Counted from the stretch's first letter, positions 10,322 through 18,860 are shown. The stretch: 64,000 nucleotides of DNA from Flagellimonas yonaguniensis (GCF_029193885.1 NZ_JARFVB010000001.1:434001-498000); one strand, 5' to 3'. The notes: generated by a model not told the origin, from the letters alone. Made by a program: numbers and translations.

Positions 10322-10515
10322 TCCTCATCAATAATAAATAATTCTTCCACGGGAAGATTGAACAACCTGCCCATTTTTAATGCCAAGGTAACCGAAGGAT
10401 TGAATTTATCCTTTTCTATGGCATGAATGGTCTGTCGTGAAACACCTAATTCTTTGGCCAACTCTGCTTGGGTCATATCCAATCGTGCTCTTTCCACTTT
10501 TACCAAATTCTTCAT
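10315..10515 (-). CDS. small XRE-family HTH regulator
   Basis: A 66-residue DNA-binding protein of the Cro/CI type. The helix-turn-helix is MTQAELAKELGVSRQTIHAI, followed by the conserved NPSVTLALKMGRLFNLPVEELF of the YozG/Xre-like single-domain regulators. Its ATG overlaps the stop of the upstream membrane-protein gene by 4 bp, the usual arrangement where such regulators control a DUF2178-like membrane protein. It probably represses its own operon. Confidence 0.88.
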   Translation of the reverse strand: MKNLVKVERARLDMTQAELAKELGVSRQTIHAIEKDKFNPSVTLALKMGRLFNLPVEELFIIDEDY

Positions 10516-10922
10516 GAATGAGCCTCTTTTTTGAAGTAGAATATGACCAAAAACAATATCATGAATAACGATAAAACCATGTCTAAACTGACCTTGTAAT
10601 CAACGTTGAAAAGATAAATGGCCAGAGCAACCATCAACAATAGAATTACGGTAGACTGATAGGATTGTAACCGAATCAACCGGATATAATCATCTTCAAC
10701 ACTTTCTTTGGACAACATGTAGATCAAAAGACCTATCAATGGCAGAACATTGAAAAAATAAAAAAGTGTTGTTCCCAGTAAATCTTCGAAATAATGATGT
10801 GTTCCTTCTGGAGAACCATTGAATCCATCCAAAAAGCCATCCCCTGCTACTAAAAACAAGGAGATAAAGAAAATAAAAAGACCAAGTCGTTTGCCCCAGT
10901 TCGGTAGTATTTGAAAATCCAT
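10512..10922 (-). CDS. four-helix integral membrane protein paired with XRE regulator
   Basis: A 136-residue hydrophobic protein with about four transmembrane segments (LGLFIFFISLFLVAG, TLFYFFNVLPLIGLLIYML, STVILLLMVALAIYLF, MVLSLFMILFLVIFYF). No catalytic motif is seen. The 4-bp overlap with the downstream xre gene makes a membrane-protein/regulator pair of unknown function, often seen in Gram-positives and Bacteroidetes. Confidence 0.7.
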   Translation of the reverse strand: MDFQILPNWGKRLGLFIFFISLFLVAGDGFLDGFNGSPEGTHHYFEDLLGTTLFYFFNVLPLIGLLIYMLSKESVEDDYIRLIRLQSYQSTVILLLMVALAIYLFNVDYKVSLDMVLSLFMILFLVIFYFKKEAHS

Positions 10923-10944
10923 TTGCTAGTATTTTTGTCTAAAA

Positions 10945-10960
10945 GTAAATAAAACTTTAC
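10945..10960. promoter_or_regulatory. inverted repeat GTAAA-N6-TTTAC, possible XRE operator
   Basis: Lies 23 bp upstream of the membrane protein/xre operon in a very A+T-rich divergent region. Its position fits autoregulation, but the arms are only 5 bp. Confidence 0.3.
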
Positions 10961-11067
10961 ATTTTTACAAAAATTATTGCTTTTATAGCAAAGTTGGACT
11001 CAAACGTTCGTAAATGGTAAATATATAGTTGTTAACTTCAACGTAGCTTAGCGACCCAATAAACAGG

Positions 11068-11643
11068 ATGGATGAACTACTTACTGAAATACGGAACTGT
11101 TCCCATTGTGAGGAGCATTTGCCCTTAGGGCCCAGACCCATTGTTGCTGCCCATCCTGATTCAAGAATTGCCATTATTGGGCAGGCACCAGGAACTAAAG
11201 TGCACCAAACAGGAGTTCCATGGGATGACCCCAGCGGAAGGCAGCTTAGAAAATGGCTGGGTGTAACGGACGAACAATTTTATAATGAACAGCTTTTCGC
11301 CCTGATCCCAATGGGATTTTGTTATCCGGGCAAAGGAAAATCAGGGGATTTGCCACCACGTCCCGAGTGTGCTCCCTTATGGCATAAAGCTTTGATAAGT
11401 CAGATGCCGAACTTGACATTGACCATCTTGATAGGTCAATACGCACAAAACTACTATTTGGGTAGTACGATGAAGCGAAACCTGACCGAAACAGTCAAGC
11501 ACTATCAGGAATATTTGCCCGATTGTTTTGTACTGCCCCATCCATCGCCAAGAAATCGATTTTGGTTGAGCAAAAACCCATGGTTTGATCTAGAGGTACT
11601 CCCAGAGTTGAAAAAAAAGATTTTAAATAGCCTGGTTTCTTGA
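11068..11643 (+). CDS. uracil-DNA glycosylase family protein
   Basis: 191-residue member of the UDG fold family, probably a base-excision repair enzyme. IAIIGQAPGTKVHQTG matches the family motif 1 (GxAPG), CYPGKGKSGDLPPRPECAPLW is the conserved central block, and VLPHPSPRN carries the motif 2 histidine (HPSP). It starts with the cysteine-containing CSHCEEHLP, a partial echo of the iron-sulphur ligands of family 4, but not the whole set. The exact UDG subfamily and damaged-base substrate are uncertain. It converges with the AhpD-like gene. Confidence 0.85.
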   Translation: MDELLTEIRNCSHCEEHLPLGPRPIVAAHPDSRIAIIGQAPGTKVHQTGVPWDDPSGRQLRKWLGVTDEQFYNEQLFALIPMGFCYPGKGKSGDLPPRPECAPLWHKALISQMPNLTLTILIGQYAQNYYLGSTMKRNLTETVKHYQEYLPDCFVLPHPSPRNRFWLSKNPWFDLEVLPELKKKILNSLVS

Positions 11644-11652
11644 ATCTAACCT

Positions 11653-12255
11653 CTAATATCTCGACCCATCATGCTTCCCTTTTTGCCATCCCACTTCGCC
11701 CAAATATTTTTCTGCACTTTCCACGGCCCCATCTTCAATATTTGTACCCATGGAATCGTTCCAGCGGTTGAGGTAACCAAAAAGTGAGATAACCCCCATC
11801 ATTTCTACGATTTCGCCATCATTCCAATGTTGGCACAGCCGTTTTTTAATATCGGCATTAACCGTATTTGGTACTTGTGAGGCAGCCAAAGCAAAGTCGA
11901 GCGCAGCTTTCTCTGCGTCGGAAAAGGCACTGTGGGTCCTATATTCCCAAATGTTGTCCAATTGCTCCTGTTTGGCACCGTAGCGTTCCGCCGCCCTAAT
12001 GGCATGTGCTTGACAATAGCGGCAGCCCGTGGCATTGCTGCTTACCCAGGCAATCATTCGTTTTAAAGCAGAGGTTACACGGCCCTCATTGGCCATTACC
12101 GCTTTGTTAAGGTTGATGAAAGCCTTGGAAATCGCTGGTCTATGCTGCATGGTCAGCACGGAATTGGGACAAAACCCAAGGGTTTCGTTAAAGAACTCGG
12201 CCAGTTCTTTGGTTTCCAGATCATGATCTGGGCATAGGGGATCAACTAAAGCCAT
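11653..12255 (-). CDS. carboxymuconolactone decarboxylase/AhpD-like protein
   Basis: Helical CMD-fold protein, probably a thiol-dependent peroxidase or hydroperoxide reductase. The AhpD-type redox motif is GCRYCQAHAI (CxxC followed by His). The frame is open from 12297, but ATG 12255 (MALVDPLCPD) gives a typical 200-residue product. It is divergent from an OsmC-family gene; two peroxide-handling proteins sharing one intergenic promoter region suggests a common stress response. Confidence 0.85.
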   Translation of the reverse strand: MALVDPLCPDHDLETKELAEFFNETLGFCPNSVLTMQHRPAISKAFINLNKAVMANEGRVTSALKRMIAWVSSNATGCRYCQAHAIRAAERYGAKQEQLDNIWEYRTHSAFSDAEKAALDFALAASQVPNTVNADIKKRLCQHWNDGEIVEMMGVISLFGYLNRWNDSMGTNIEDGAVESAEKYLGEVGWQKGKHDGSRY

Positions 12256-12272
12256 TATGATATTTAATATTG

Positions 12273-12280
12273 TATTTTTG
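12273..12280 (+). promoter_or_regulatory. -7 element TATTTTTG of the osmC-like gene
   Basis: Exact TAnnTTTG match, 30 bp upstream of ATG 12310, in the divergent region shared with the AhpD-like gene. Confidence 0.45.
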
Positions 12281-12309
12281 GAATCTACAAGAAACAAAAA
12301 TTAAATTTC

Positions 12310-12732
12310 ATGACAAATCACGTCACTACTACATGGCTGGGTGGAACCACTTTTGAAAGTACAAATCCTTCTGGACATACGATTAAAATTGACACATCTC
12401 CAGAGCATGGATGGGGAGGAGAAGGACTACGGCCCAAGGCATTGATGCTTACTTCATTGGCAGGTTGTTCAGGATTGGATGTGGCTTCGCTCATGAAAAA
12501 AATGAAACTTGAAGTAGAAGAGTTCAAGATCGAGACCATAGCCAACCTTACGGAGGAGCACCCTAAATATTACGATTCTGCGATTATAGAGTATCATTTT
12601 ACGGGGGCCAATCTTAAGGAGGACAAACTTAAAAAAGCGGTAGACCTTTCCGTGGAAAAGTATTGTGGTGTTATGGAAATGTTCAGAAAATTTGCCAAAT
12701 TGGACATTAAGATTTTCTATCACAACAAATAG
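12310..12732 (+). CDS. OsmC family protein
   Basis: 140-residue OsmC/Ohr-fold protein expected to reduce organic hydroperoxides. SLAGCSGLDVASLMKKM carries the first reactive cysteine on the central helix, and VEKYCGVMEMF carries the second. The N-terminal strand block WLGGTTFESTNPSGH and the GWGGEGLRPKALML loop are typical. Divergent from the AhpD-like gene and just ahead of a lysoplasmalogenase gene on the same strand. Confidence 0.9.
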   Translation: MTNHVTTTWLGGTTFESTNPSGHTIKIDTSPEHGWGGEGLRPKALMLTSLAGCSGLDVASLMKKMKLEVEEFKIETIANLTEEHPKYYDSAIIEYHFTGANLKEDKLKKAVDLSVEKYCGVMEMFRKFAKLDIKIFYHNK

Positions 12733-12831
12733 GCTGAACACAAAGGACAATAACCTCAAGTTCCTTTTTGACGAAATAGGGTTTCTCGTAAATCCTATAT
12801 TGTATGCCGTAAACATTAAAATTAAAAACAA

Positions 12832-13503
12832 ATGTGGCTAAAAAAGAATGGGTTATATGTGTTATTGGCGATTTCTGTCGTTCTTGCGGTCTTAGGGGTC
12901 GCCACTTCTAATTTCATCTTTAAATCGGGTACCGCAGGCATGGGGATAATTATTATCCTAGTGCTTAATATGGGTTTAAAAAAGAGTGCGAAGGATACAT
13001 GGTGGATTCTTGCGGCATTTTTGTTTTCCATCATAGGGGATTGGTTTTTATCCAATATGAACGGGGACAGTCTTATGTTCGTCAAGGGAATTGCCCTTTT
13101 CTTTTTGGCACACGTAGGGTATCTGCTTTATGCCTTGGCCAATGGTCGCATTAAAGAAGTCTTCACGAGTATTTTATTGGCGGCCTATTTGGCATTTTTC
13201 TTTCTGGTGCTCTATCCCACCTTTACCGATGTTTCTTTGATGGTCGCATCTTTGGTGTATTTGCTCATCTCCTGTTTTTCTTTGGGAGCGGCCATGGGAA
13301 TGAAGAGCAATCCAACAGCAAAACGAAGCTTTATTCTGGGTATTGTTCTCATTATTTTTTCTGATACCATTATCGCTTTTAAAGAATTTGTGGACTATCA
13401 CACCTTCGATTTTCTGATTACACCTACCTACTACCTCGCCCATATTTTCATTACATTTTCACTCATCAAAAGATTTGAAAGCAACGTCCCAACATCAAAC
13501 TAA
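12832..13503 (+). CDS. lysoplasmalogenase (YhhN/TMEM86 family)
   Basis: 223-residue integral membrane protein with about seven to eight hydrophobic segments. The family signature is present: FLFSIIGDWFLSN early, FVKGIALFFLAHVGYLLYAL in the middle and ILIIFSDTIIAFKEF late, with the acidic residues thought to be catalytic. Family members hydrolyse the vinyl ether bond of lysoplasmalogens; whether this organism makes plasmalogens is not known from the window. It is followed 8 bp later by recJ. Confidence 0.85.
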   Translation: MWLKKNGLYVLLAISVVLAVLGVATSNFIFKSGTAGMGIIIILVLNMGLKKSAKDTWWILAAFLFSIIGDWFLSNMNGDSLMFVKGIALFFLAHVGYLLYALANGRIKEVFTSILLAAYLAFFFLVLYPTFTDVSLMVASLVYLLISCFSLGAAMGMKSNPTAKRSFILGIVLIIFSDTIIAFKEFVDYHTFDFLITPTYYLAHIFITFSLIKRFESNVPTSN

Positions 13504-13511
13504 TACCTAAT

Positions 13512-15200
13512 ATGCGCTGGACCATTAAACCAAGACCCGAACAAGAATCCATTGACCAACTTTCCAAAGCCTTGGGGATAGATGATTTGATTGCCCAGTT
13601 ATTGATTCAGCGCGGAATCACTAATTATGATGAAGCAAAGGCATTCTTCCGACCAGAATTGAATCATTTACATGACCCTTTTTTGATGAAGGGTATGCAC
13701 AAAGCCGTTGAACGGATTGAGCAAGCCATGGACAATGGGGAAAACATATTGGTTTATGGAGATTATGATGTGGATGGAACCACTTCGGTGGCTTTGATGA
13801 GTTCCTATTTATTGGAAACTTACCCGAATGTAGCGACCTATATTCCTGATCGTTATTTGGAGGGATACGGAGTTTCGTTTCAAGGTATCGATTTTGCGGC
13901 CGACAATGATATTGGCCTTATGATTGCCTTGGATTGTGGCATCAAGGCCATCGAACAGATAAAATATGCCAAGGAAAAAGGTATTGATGTAATTGTTTGC
14001 GATCACCACCGACCAGGGAAAGAATTACCTGAAGCCGTAGCGATTTTGGACCCCAAACAAGAGGATTGTGAATATCCGTACAAGGAACTTTGTGGATGTG
14101 GGGTTGGCTTCAAACTGATTCAGGCTCTGGGAGCAAAGCAGGGCAAATCCATCGATGATATCTTGCTTTATCTGGATTTGGTGGCCACCGCCATTGCTGC
14201 CGATATTGTTCCAATAACCGGAGAAAACCGAGTGCTGGCCTATTTTGGACTGATGGTCATCAACGAAAACCCGAGAACAGGGATCAAAGCATTGATTGAT
14301 CAGACCAAAAAAAGGGAACTTACCATTACCGATGTAGTGTTCATCATTGCCCCGCGAATCAATGCAGCAGGACGTATGAAACACGGACAACATGCTGTCG
14401 CGTTACTTACCGAGACTAACTTTGCCCAAGCACAACAATTTGCGGCAGAAATTGAACTGTTCAATACCGAACGAAGAAGTTTGGATCAAGAAATCACACA
14501 GGAAGCCTTGATTCAAATCCAAGAAAACCAAGAAGAAGATAAGTATACTTCAGTGGTCTATAGCGAAAACTGGCACAAGGGCGTAATAGGCATTGTGGCA
14601 TCACGATTAACGGAGACCTACTATAGGCCCACACTGGTGTTTACCAAAAGTGGGGATAAATTGGCCGCCTCGGCCCGATCGGTCAAAGGATTCGATATCT
14701 ACAATGCCCTTGAAGGCTGTTCCGATTGTTTGGAGCAGTTTGGGGGGCACATGTACGCAGCAGGTCTCACGTTATTGGAAGAGCAGTACGAAGCATTCAA
14801 AAAACAGTTTGAAAAAGTAGTATCGCAAACCATCGACCCAAAACTGTTGCAGCCCGAAATTTCCGTGGATGCCAAAATTTTAATGCATCAGATTACACCA
14901 AAATTAATGCGGATCTTGAAGCAATTTGCCCCGTTTGGCCCGGGAAACATGACCCCAATCTTTATGGCCGAAGGGTTAAAGGATACCGGTTATGCACGTG
15001 GCGTTGGGGAAGGTGAAAAACACTTAAAATGCAGTCTCTATCAACCAGGTTCCAATCCCATTGGGGGCATTGGGTTCAATTTAGGTGACAAATTGGATAT
15101 AGTTAAGGGCATAAAACCATTTGATGCCGTATTTTCGTTGGATGAAAATGAATGGAACGGAACGGTGAGCCTTCAACTAAAACTAAGAGATATTCGCTAG
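13512..15200 (+). CDS. recJ: single-stranded-DNA-specific exonuclease RecJ
   Basis: 5'-3' ssDNA exonuclease for recombination and mismatch/base-excision repair. The DHH-family motifs are intact: YGDYDVDGTTSVAL (motif I), ALDCGI (II), VCDHHRPGKELP (III, the DHH), and the DHHA1 block GFDIYNALEGC with GGHMYAAGL. The C-terminal OB-fold region ends with FSLDENEWNGTVSLQLKL. Length (562 residues) is normal. Sits in a short plus-strand run with the lysoplasmalogenase and MFS genes. Confidence 0.96.
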   Translation: MRWTIKPRPEQESIDQLSKALGIDDLIAQLLIQRGITNYDEAKAFFRPELNHLHDPFLMKGMHKAVERIEQAMDNGENILVYGDYDVDGTTSVALMSSYLLETYPNVATYIPDRYLEGYGVSFQGIDFAADNDIGLMIALDCGIKAIEQIKYAKEKGIDVIVCDHHRPGKELPEAVAILDPKQEDCEYPYKELCGCGVGFKLIQALGAKQGKSIDDILLYLDLVATAIAADIVPITGENRVLAYFGLMVINENPRTGIKALIDQTKKRELTITDVVFIIAPRINAAGRMKHGQHAVALLTETNFAQAQQFAAEIELFNTERRSLDQEITQEALIQIQENQEEDKYTSVVYSENWHKGVIGIVASRLTETYYRPTLVFTKSGDKLAASARSVKGFDIYNALEGCSDCLEQFGGHMYAAGLTLLEEQYEAFKKQFEKVVSQTIDPKLLQPEISVDAKILMHQITPKLMRILKQFAPFGPGNMTPIFMAEGLKDTGYARGVGEGEKHLKCSLYQPGSNPIGGIGFNLGDKLDIVKGIKPFDAVFSLDENEWNGTVSLQLKLRDIR

Positions 15201-15206
15201 CTATTT

Positions 15207-16466
15207 ATGGACCCCTACGCAGCACTTCGCTATAAGGAATTCAACATGTTTTTACTGGTACGCTTCGCCATGGTATTTGCATGGTCCATGCAGTTTATTG
15301 TGATTGAGTGGCAGGTGTATTCGCTAACCAAAGACCCACTTTCGCTTGGTATTATTGGGTTAATGGAAGTCATCCCTGCGGTGAGCATGGCCCTTTTTGC
15401 AGGTCACATTGTAGATCAGCGGGAAAAACGAAACCTTTTGGTAACTTGCATTGCGGGATTCTCCGTTATAAGTCTTGGCTTGTTCTTGTTGAGCTGGCCT
15501 GGGCTTGAAGAATCATGGGAATCCAAAACCATACTGTATTCTATTTACGCACTAGTATTTTTAGGTGGTTTTGTACGGTCGTTTTTGGGCCCGACCATAT
15601 TTTCATTGATTGCGTTGATCGTTCCCAAGAAAATATATCCCAATGCCGCTACGTGGAGCAGTTCCACATGGCAATTGGCATCGGTTTTGGGTCCTGCACT
15701 GGCAGGATTTTCCATTAGCTGGATTGGAGTGCATTGGAGCATGTGCGTTATTTTCGGGTTTTCTTTATTTGCTTTAATTTTCCTCTTCCAGATTCCCAGA
15801 AAGCCTATTTTAAATCCAAAAATCGGTGAACCCGTCTTTCAAAGTCTACGTGATGGACTCAAATTTGTTTTTGGTAATAAGGCCATTTTTGGTGCACTTA
15901 CTTTGGATATGATTGCCGTGCTTTTTGGTGGAGCCGTAGCGCTGTTGCCCGTTTATGCCCAAGACATTTTGCACGTGGGTTCGGAAGGATTCGGAATTTT
16001 ACGGGCAGCCCCTGCTGTGGGAGCTTCCATTACCATGTTGGGGTCCACCAGATTTCCTTTGCACAAAAAAGCGGGTAAAAAATTACTGATGGCGGTTTTT
16101 GCTTTTGGAATCTGCATTATCGTCTTTGGATTGTCGGAATTGTTTTGGTTATCCGTAATCGCCCTGTTCTTGAGCGGTGCGGTAGATGGAGTTTCCATGA
16201 TCATACGCCAGACCATCCTGCAATTAAAGACCCCGGATAATATGCGCGGTAGGGTAGCTTCGGTAAACTCCATGTTTGTAGGGTCTTCCAACGAGTTGGG
16301 TGCTTTTGAAAGTGGATTGGCCGCTAAATTACTGGGAACGGTGACCGCGGTGGTGTTCGGTGGATGCATGACACTTTTGACTGCGGGCACAACGGCGATT
16401 GTATCGCCTACCTTTAGGCGATTGGACCTTCAAAAGGACATTGATGAGCATGAAAAGGAAGATTAG
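15207..16466 (+). CDS. MFS transporter (EntS-like, MFS_3 type)
   Basis: 419-residue major facilitator with about ten to twelve membrane helices. After TM2 the loop HIVDQREKRNLL matches the MFS motif A region (G/H-x-x-x-D-R-x-x-R/K). Overall arrangement, including IPRKPILN...EPVFQSLRDGLKFVF between halves, resembles the enterobactin-exporter/MFS_3 group, so it is probably a drug or siderophore exporter. It starts 6 bp after recJ and ends before a palindromic repeat that may terminate transcription. Confidence 0.85.
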   Translation: MDPYAALRYKEFNMFLLVRFAMVFAWSMQFIVIEWQVYSLTKDPLSLGIIGLMEVIPAVSMALFAGHIVDQREKRNLLVTCIAGFSVISLGLFLLSWPGLEESWESKTILYSIYALVFLGGFVRSFLGPTIFSLIALIVPKKIYPNAATWSSSTWQLASVLGPALAGFSISWIGVHWSMCVIFGFSLFALIFLFQIPRKPILNPKIGEPVFQSLRDGLKFVFGNKAIFGALTLDMIAVLFGGAVALLPVYAQDILHVGSEGFGILRAAPAVGASITMLGSTRFPLHKKAGKKLLMAVFAFGICIIVFGLSELFWLSVIALFLSGAVDGVSMIIRQTILQLKTPDNMRGRVASVNSMFVGSSNELGAFESGLAAKLLGTVTAVVFGGCMTLLTAGTTAIVSPTFRRLDLQKDIDEHEKED

Positions 16467-16536
16467 TTTAAAGGGTAACGTGCGTTTGACATAAAGAGGT
16501 TATTAATCATTTGGTGATTAATAGGTAGAGCTTAAT

Positions 16537-16598
16537 TGTCAGGTCGAGCGCAGTCGAGACCCTGTTTTTATGACTTCTCGACTGCGCTCGAAGTGACA
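16537..16598. repeat. flavobacterial interspersed palindrome (TCGAGCGCAGTCGAGA type)
   Basis: Two arms sharing TCGAGCGCAGTCGAGA face each other across about 12 bp (arms from 16537 and ending at 16598), forming a long hairpin between converging genes. I recognise this unit from other marine Flavobacteria, where near-identical copies sit between genes. It could act as a bidirectional terminator or mRNA stabiliser for the MFS and lpxH-like genes. Confidence 0.7.
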
Positions 16599-16630
16599 GT
16601 CTACCTTAAAAAGTCCAATATTTACAGACA

Positions 16631-17404
16631 TCAATTTCTTGTTTCAAACTCTTGCAAGCTTAATTTTTCGCCATCAAAAACGGCATAGGTAAAATAAGAA
16701 ATCCAATCCCCGAGGTTGATATAGGTCGATTTTTCGTTGAGTTTGATTTCCATCGGAAGATGGCGGTGACCAAAAATAAAATGGTCATAGTGTTTATCTT
16801 CCAACTTACGTTTGGCATATAAAATCAACCATTCTTTGTCCTCTCCCAAGAATTTGGCATCGGCTTCGCCCGAAATTATCTTGTTGTTCACGGATAAATG
16901 TTGTCCCAAACGCACCCCAAAATCAGGATGCAACCATTTAAAAAACCATTTGGCCACAGGATTGGTAAATACCTTTTTCATCCGTTTGAAGCCTTTGTCG
17001 TGTGGCCCCAGTCCATCGCCATGACCAATAAAAAAGGAAGTGTCGTTGATTAAAAATTGTTGCGGTTTATGGTATACTGGAATGTTCAGTTCTTCTTCAA
17101 AATATCCGTTCATCCAAAGGTCGTGGTTGCCCACAAAATAGGTGATGGCAATTCCCATATCCGATAGTTCGGCCAGTTTGCCCAAGGTGCGCGTAAAGCC
17201 TTTGGGAACCACGGTTTTGTATTCGAACCAAAAGTCGAAAAGATCGCCCATTAAAAAAATGGCAGCGGCATCATCCTTGATGGAATCCAACCAAGCCACA
17301 AACTTTTTCTCACGGGGCAGACTATCCTTTCGGGTGGGAGCCCCGAGGTGGTTATCGCTAGCGAAATAGACTTTTTTGCCTTTAGGAAGTGAGATATTGT
17401 CCAA
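16631..17404 (-). CDS. lpxH: UDP-2,3-diacylglucosamine diphosphatase, LpxH-like
   Basis: Calcineurin-like phosphoesterase predicted to make lipid X in lipid A synthesis. Metal-binding motifs are complete: FASDNHLG (DxH), MGDLFDFWFEY (GD), VGNHDLW (GNHD), IGHGDG and FGHRHLP (GHxH). 257 residues. The start is unusual: the frame begins with TTG at 17404, six bases after the stop of the toxin gene, with no ATG in reach, and the codons just upstream still read Thr-Gln in frame. The original start may have been displaced when the toxin-antitoxin pair arrived. Confidence 0.88.
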   Translation of the reverse strand: MDNISLPKGKKVYFASDNHLGAPTRKDSLPREKKFVAWLDSIKDDAAAIFLMGDLFDFWFEYKTVVPKGFTRTLGKLAELSDMGIAITYFVGNHDLWMNGYFEEELNIPVYHKPQQFLINDTSFFIGHGDGLGPHDKGFKRMKKVFTNPVAKWFFKWLHPDFGVRLGQHLSVNNKIISGEADAKFLGEDKEWLILYAKRKLEDKHYDHFIFGHRHLPMEIKLNEKSTYINLGDWISYFTYAVFDGEKLSLQEFETRN

Positions 17405-17410
17405 TTGGGT

Positions 17411-17677
17411 CTACGGAAAAAGTTTATAGATGTCATTTCGTTTTACAAAACGAGACAATATTAGGATATTGTTTTCGTAATAAAAACCAAGTCGGTATGA
17501 ACCTATTCGCATTCTGAAAGCATTCGGGTGTCCTGTTAGTTTCTTAATGGATTTAAGCTCGTCCAAAACTTTGGCCTCTTTCATTTCAAGAATGATAGGC
17601 TTTAACTTTTGCTTTATCTTTTTATCATTAATCTTTCTTAAATCTTTTTCAAGTGATTTATGATATTTGATTTTCAT
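17411..17677 (-). CDS. type II toxin, RelE/ParE family
   Basis: 88-residue basic protein of the RelE/ParE fold, normally a ribosome-dependent mRNA endonuclease or gyrase poison. It starts with MKIKYHKSLEKDLRKI, has a central helical stretch, then TGHPNAFRMRIGSYRLGFYY, the typical core where Arg and Tyr act, and ends FVKRNDIYKLFP. Its ATG overlaps the antitoxin stop by 4 bp. It ends 6 bp before the lpxH start, an odd placement next to a gene that is essential in many Gram-negatives. Confidence 0.85.
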   Translation of the reverse strand: MKIKYHKSLEKDLRKINDKKIKQKLKPIILEMKEAKVLDELKSIKKLTGHPNAFRMRIGSYRLGFYYENNILILSRFVKRNDIYKLFP

Positions 17678-17934
17678 TCATCAAGGATTTTGAAAATGTC
17701 ATCCTCATCGGTAAAATCTTTGTTATCAGCTTGTTGCATCAAAAGGAGAAGCCCAAGGTCTTCTTTCTCTTCTTCTGATAGCTTTTCGAAACGTTCCAGT
17801 TCTTTGTTTTTAACATATTCAACCACGGCCTTTTCCATCAAGGCCTTAACGCTTAGATTTTCAAAAGCGGAAAGCACTTTGAGTTTTACTACCAGTGATT
17901 TATCGACTTCAATCAGTTTTTTAACATGTTCCAT
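17674..17934 (-). CDS. antitoxin partner of the RelE/ParE toxin
   Basis: 86-residue acidic C-terminal protein. The N-terminal 30 residues (HVKKLIEVDKSLVVKLKVLS) resemble a DNA-binding ribbon-helix-helix or similar fold, and the tail (EEEKEDLGLL, TDEDDIFKILDE) is the kind of flexible acidic segment that neutralises a toxin. First gene of the pair, with a dyad and a -7 element upstream that suggest autoregulation. Confidence 0.8.
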   Translation of the reverse strand: MEHVKKLIEVDKSLVVKLKVLSAFENLSVKALMEKAVVEYVKNKELERFEKLSEEEKEDLGLLLLMQQADNKDFTDEDDIFKILDE

Positions 17935-17963
17935 AAAACTTGGTCTTTCAAATTCTATAGCAA

Positions 17964-17993
17964 CAAATATATAAAATATATACCATATATATT
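17964..17993 (-). promoter_or_regulatory. promoter and operator dyad of the toxin-antitoxin pair
   Basis: On the minus strand TATATTTG (17964-17971) matches TAnnTTTG. Directly upstream is a perfect dyad AATATATA-CCA-TATATATT (17975-17993), well placed for repression by the antitoxin. The dyad runs into the stop codon of the preceding 30-codon gene. Confidence 0.5.
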
Positions 17994-18084
17994 ATTTTTT
18001 GTAACGTCTATTGCTTCGTATTCTGTTGACCACATATACCACGATTACGAAAAGGGCCAATATGGGGAATAATAAATCAGTCAT
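17992..18084 (-). CDS. 30-residue single-pass membrane peptide
   Basis: ATG 18084 to TAA 17992 encodes a peptide with a short polar start, one hydrophobic span (LLFPILALFVIVVYVV) and a basic tail (NRIRSNRRYKK), i.e. an N-out/C-in single-pass inner-membrane protein. It starts 8 bp after the enoyl-CoA hydratase stop on the same strand, so it is probably cotranscribed. No known family is recognised. The organised topology and close spacing argue against chance, but there is no homology evidence here. Confidence 0.55.
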   Translation of the reverse strand: MTDLLFPILALFVIVVYVVNRIRSNRRYKK

Positions 18085-18092
18085 AACTACTT

Positions 18093-18860
18093 TTATTTTT
18101 TAAACTTTTCCAATGCTTTTTTAGTGTTCGGTGACAGTGCCAATTTTCCGGATGCTTCGGCACGTTCCAGTAATAGGTCGTCCCAATGCTCGGTTCCTTC
18201 CCACAACACTTTTTTCATTTCGGCCAGGGCCTCGGGATTATAGGTCGCCAGTTTTTGCAGGTGAATGTCCAGTTCTTTGTCCATTTCGGAAATGGAATCG
18301 TACACCTTAGCATAGAGGCCTTGTTCTTTGGCCCAATAGGCATTTTTCCATTCCGTGGGATACAAAGTGAGCTCTGCTAAAGCGGTTTTTCCCATTTTAC
18401 GTTCCACAGCGGGAGCAATCACAAAGGGACCAATTCCTATGGAAATTTCCGATAGCTTGATGGCCGCATCGACAGTTGCATGTACATAATCGCATGCCGA
18501 TGCCAATCCGACCCCGCCACCAACGGTTTTCCCTTGCACCCGTCCGATAATCGGTTTGGGACATTTGCGCATGGCATTGATCACATGGGCAAAACCACTG
18601 AAAAACTGTTTGCCTTCCTCTACATTGGACACGGCCACCAATTCATCAAAAGAGGCACCTGCACAAAATGCTCTTTCCCCTTCGGATTTCAAGACAATGA
18701 CGGAAACTTCATCGTTTTCCCCAAGCTTGTCAAATTCCTTGGCGAGACGGGCCAAAAGTTCGGACACAAAGGAGTTGCTGGCGGGATGGCCAAATTCGAC
18801 CGTAGCAATTCTATTTTCTATTCGGGTGTATAAACTTCCGTTGGTTCTATCTGTTGTCAT
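18093..18860 (-). CDS. enoyl-CoA hydratase/isomerase family protein
   Basis: Crotonase-fold enzyme acting on acyl-CoA thioesters, 255 residues. The oxyanion-hole segments AFCAGASFDEL and KTVGGGVGLASACDYV are present. The usual catalytic Glu pair is not obvious; SEISIGIGPFVIAPAVERKMG covers the second region. It could be a hydratase in fatty acid, phenylacetate or branched amino acid degradation. It sits downstream of a MATE gene and upstream of the 30-residue membrane peptide. Confidence 0.85.
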   Translation of the reverse strand: MTTDRTNGSLYTRIENRIATVEFGHPASNSFVSELLARLAKEFDKLGENDEVSVIVLKSEGERAFCAGASFDELVAVSNVEEGKQFFSGFAHVINAMRKCPKPIIGRVQGKTVGGGVGLASACDYVHATVDAAIKLSEISIGIGPFVIAPAVERKMGKTALAELTLYPTEWKNAYWAKEQGLYAKVYDSISEMDKELDIHLQKLATYNPEALAEMKKVLWEGTEHWDDLLLERAEASGKLALSPNTKKALEKFKK

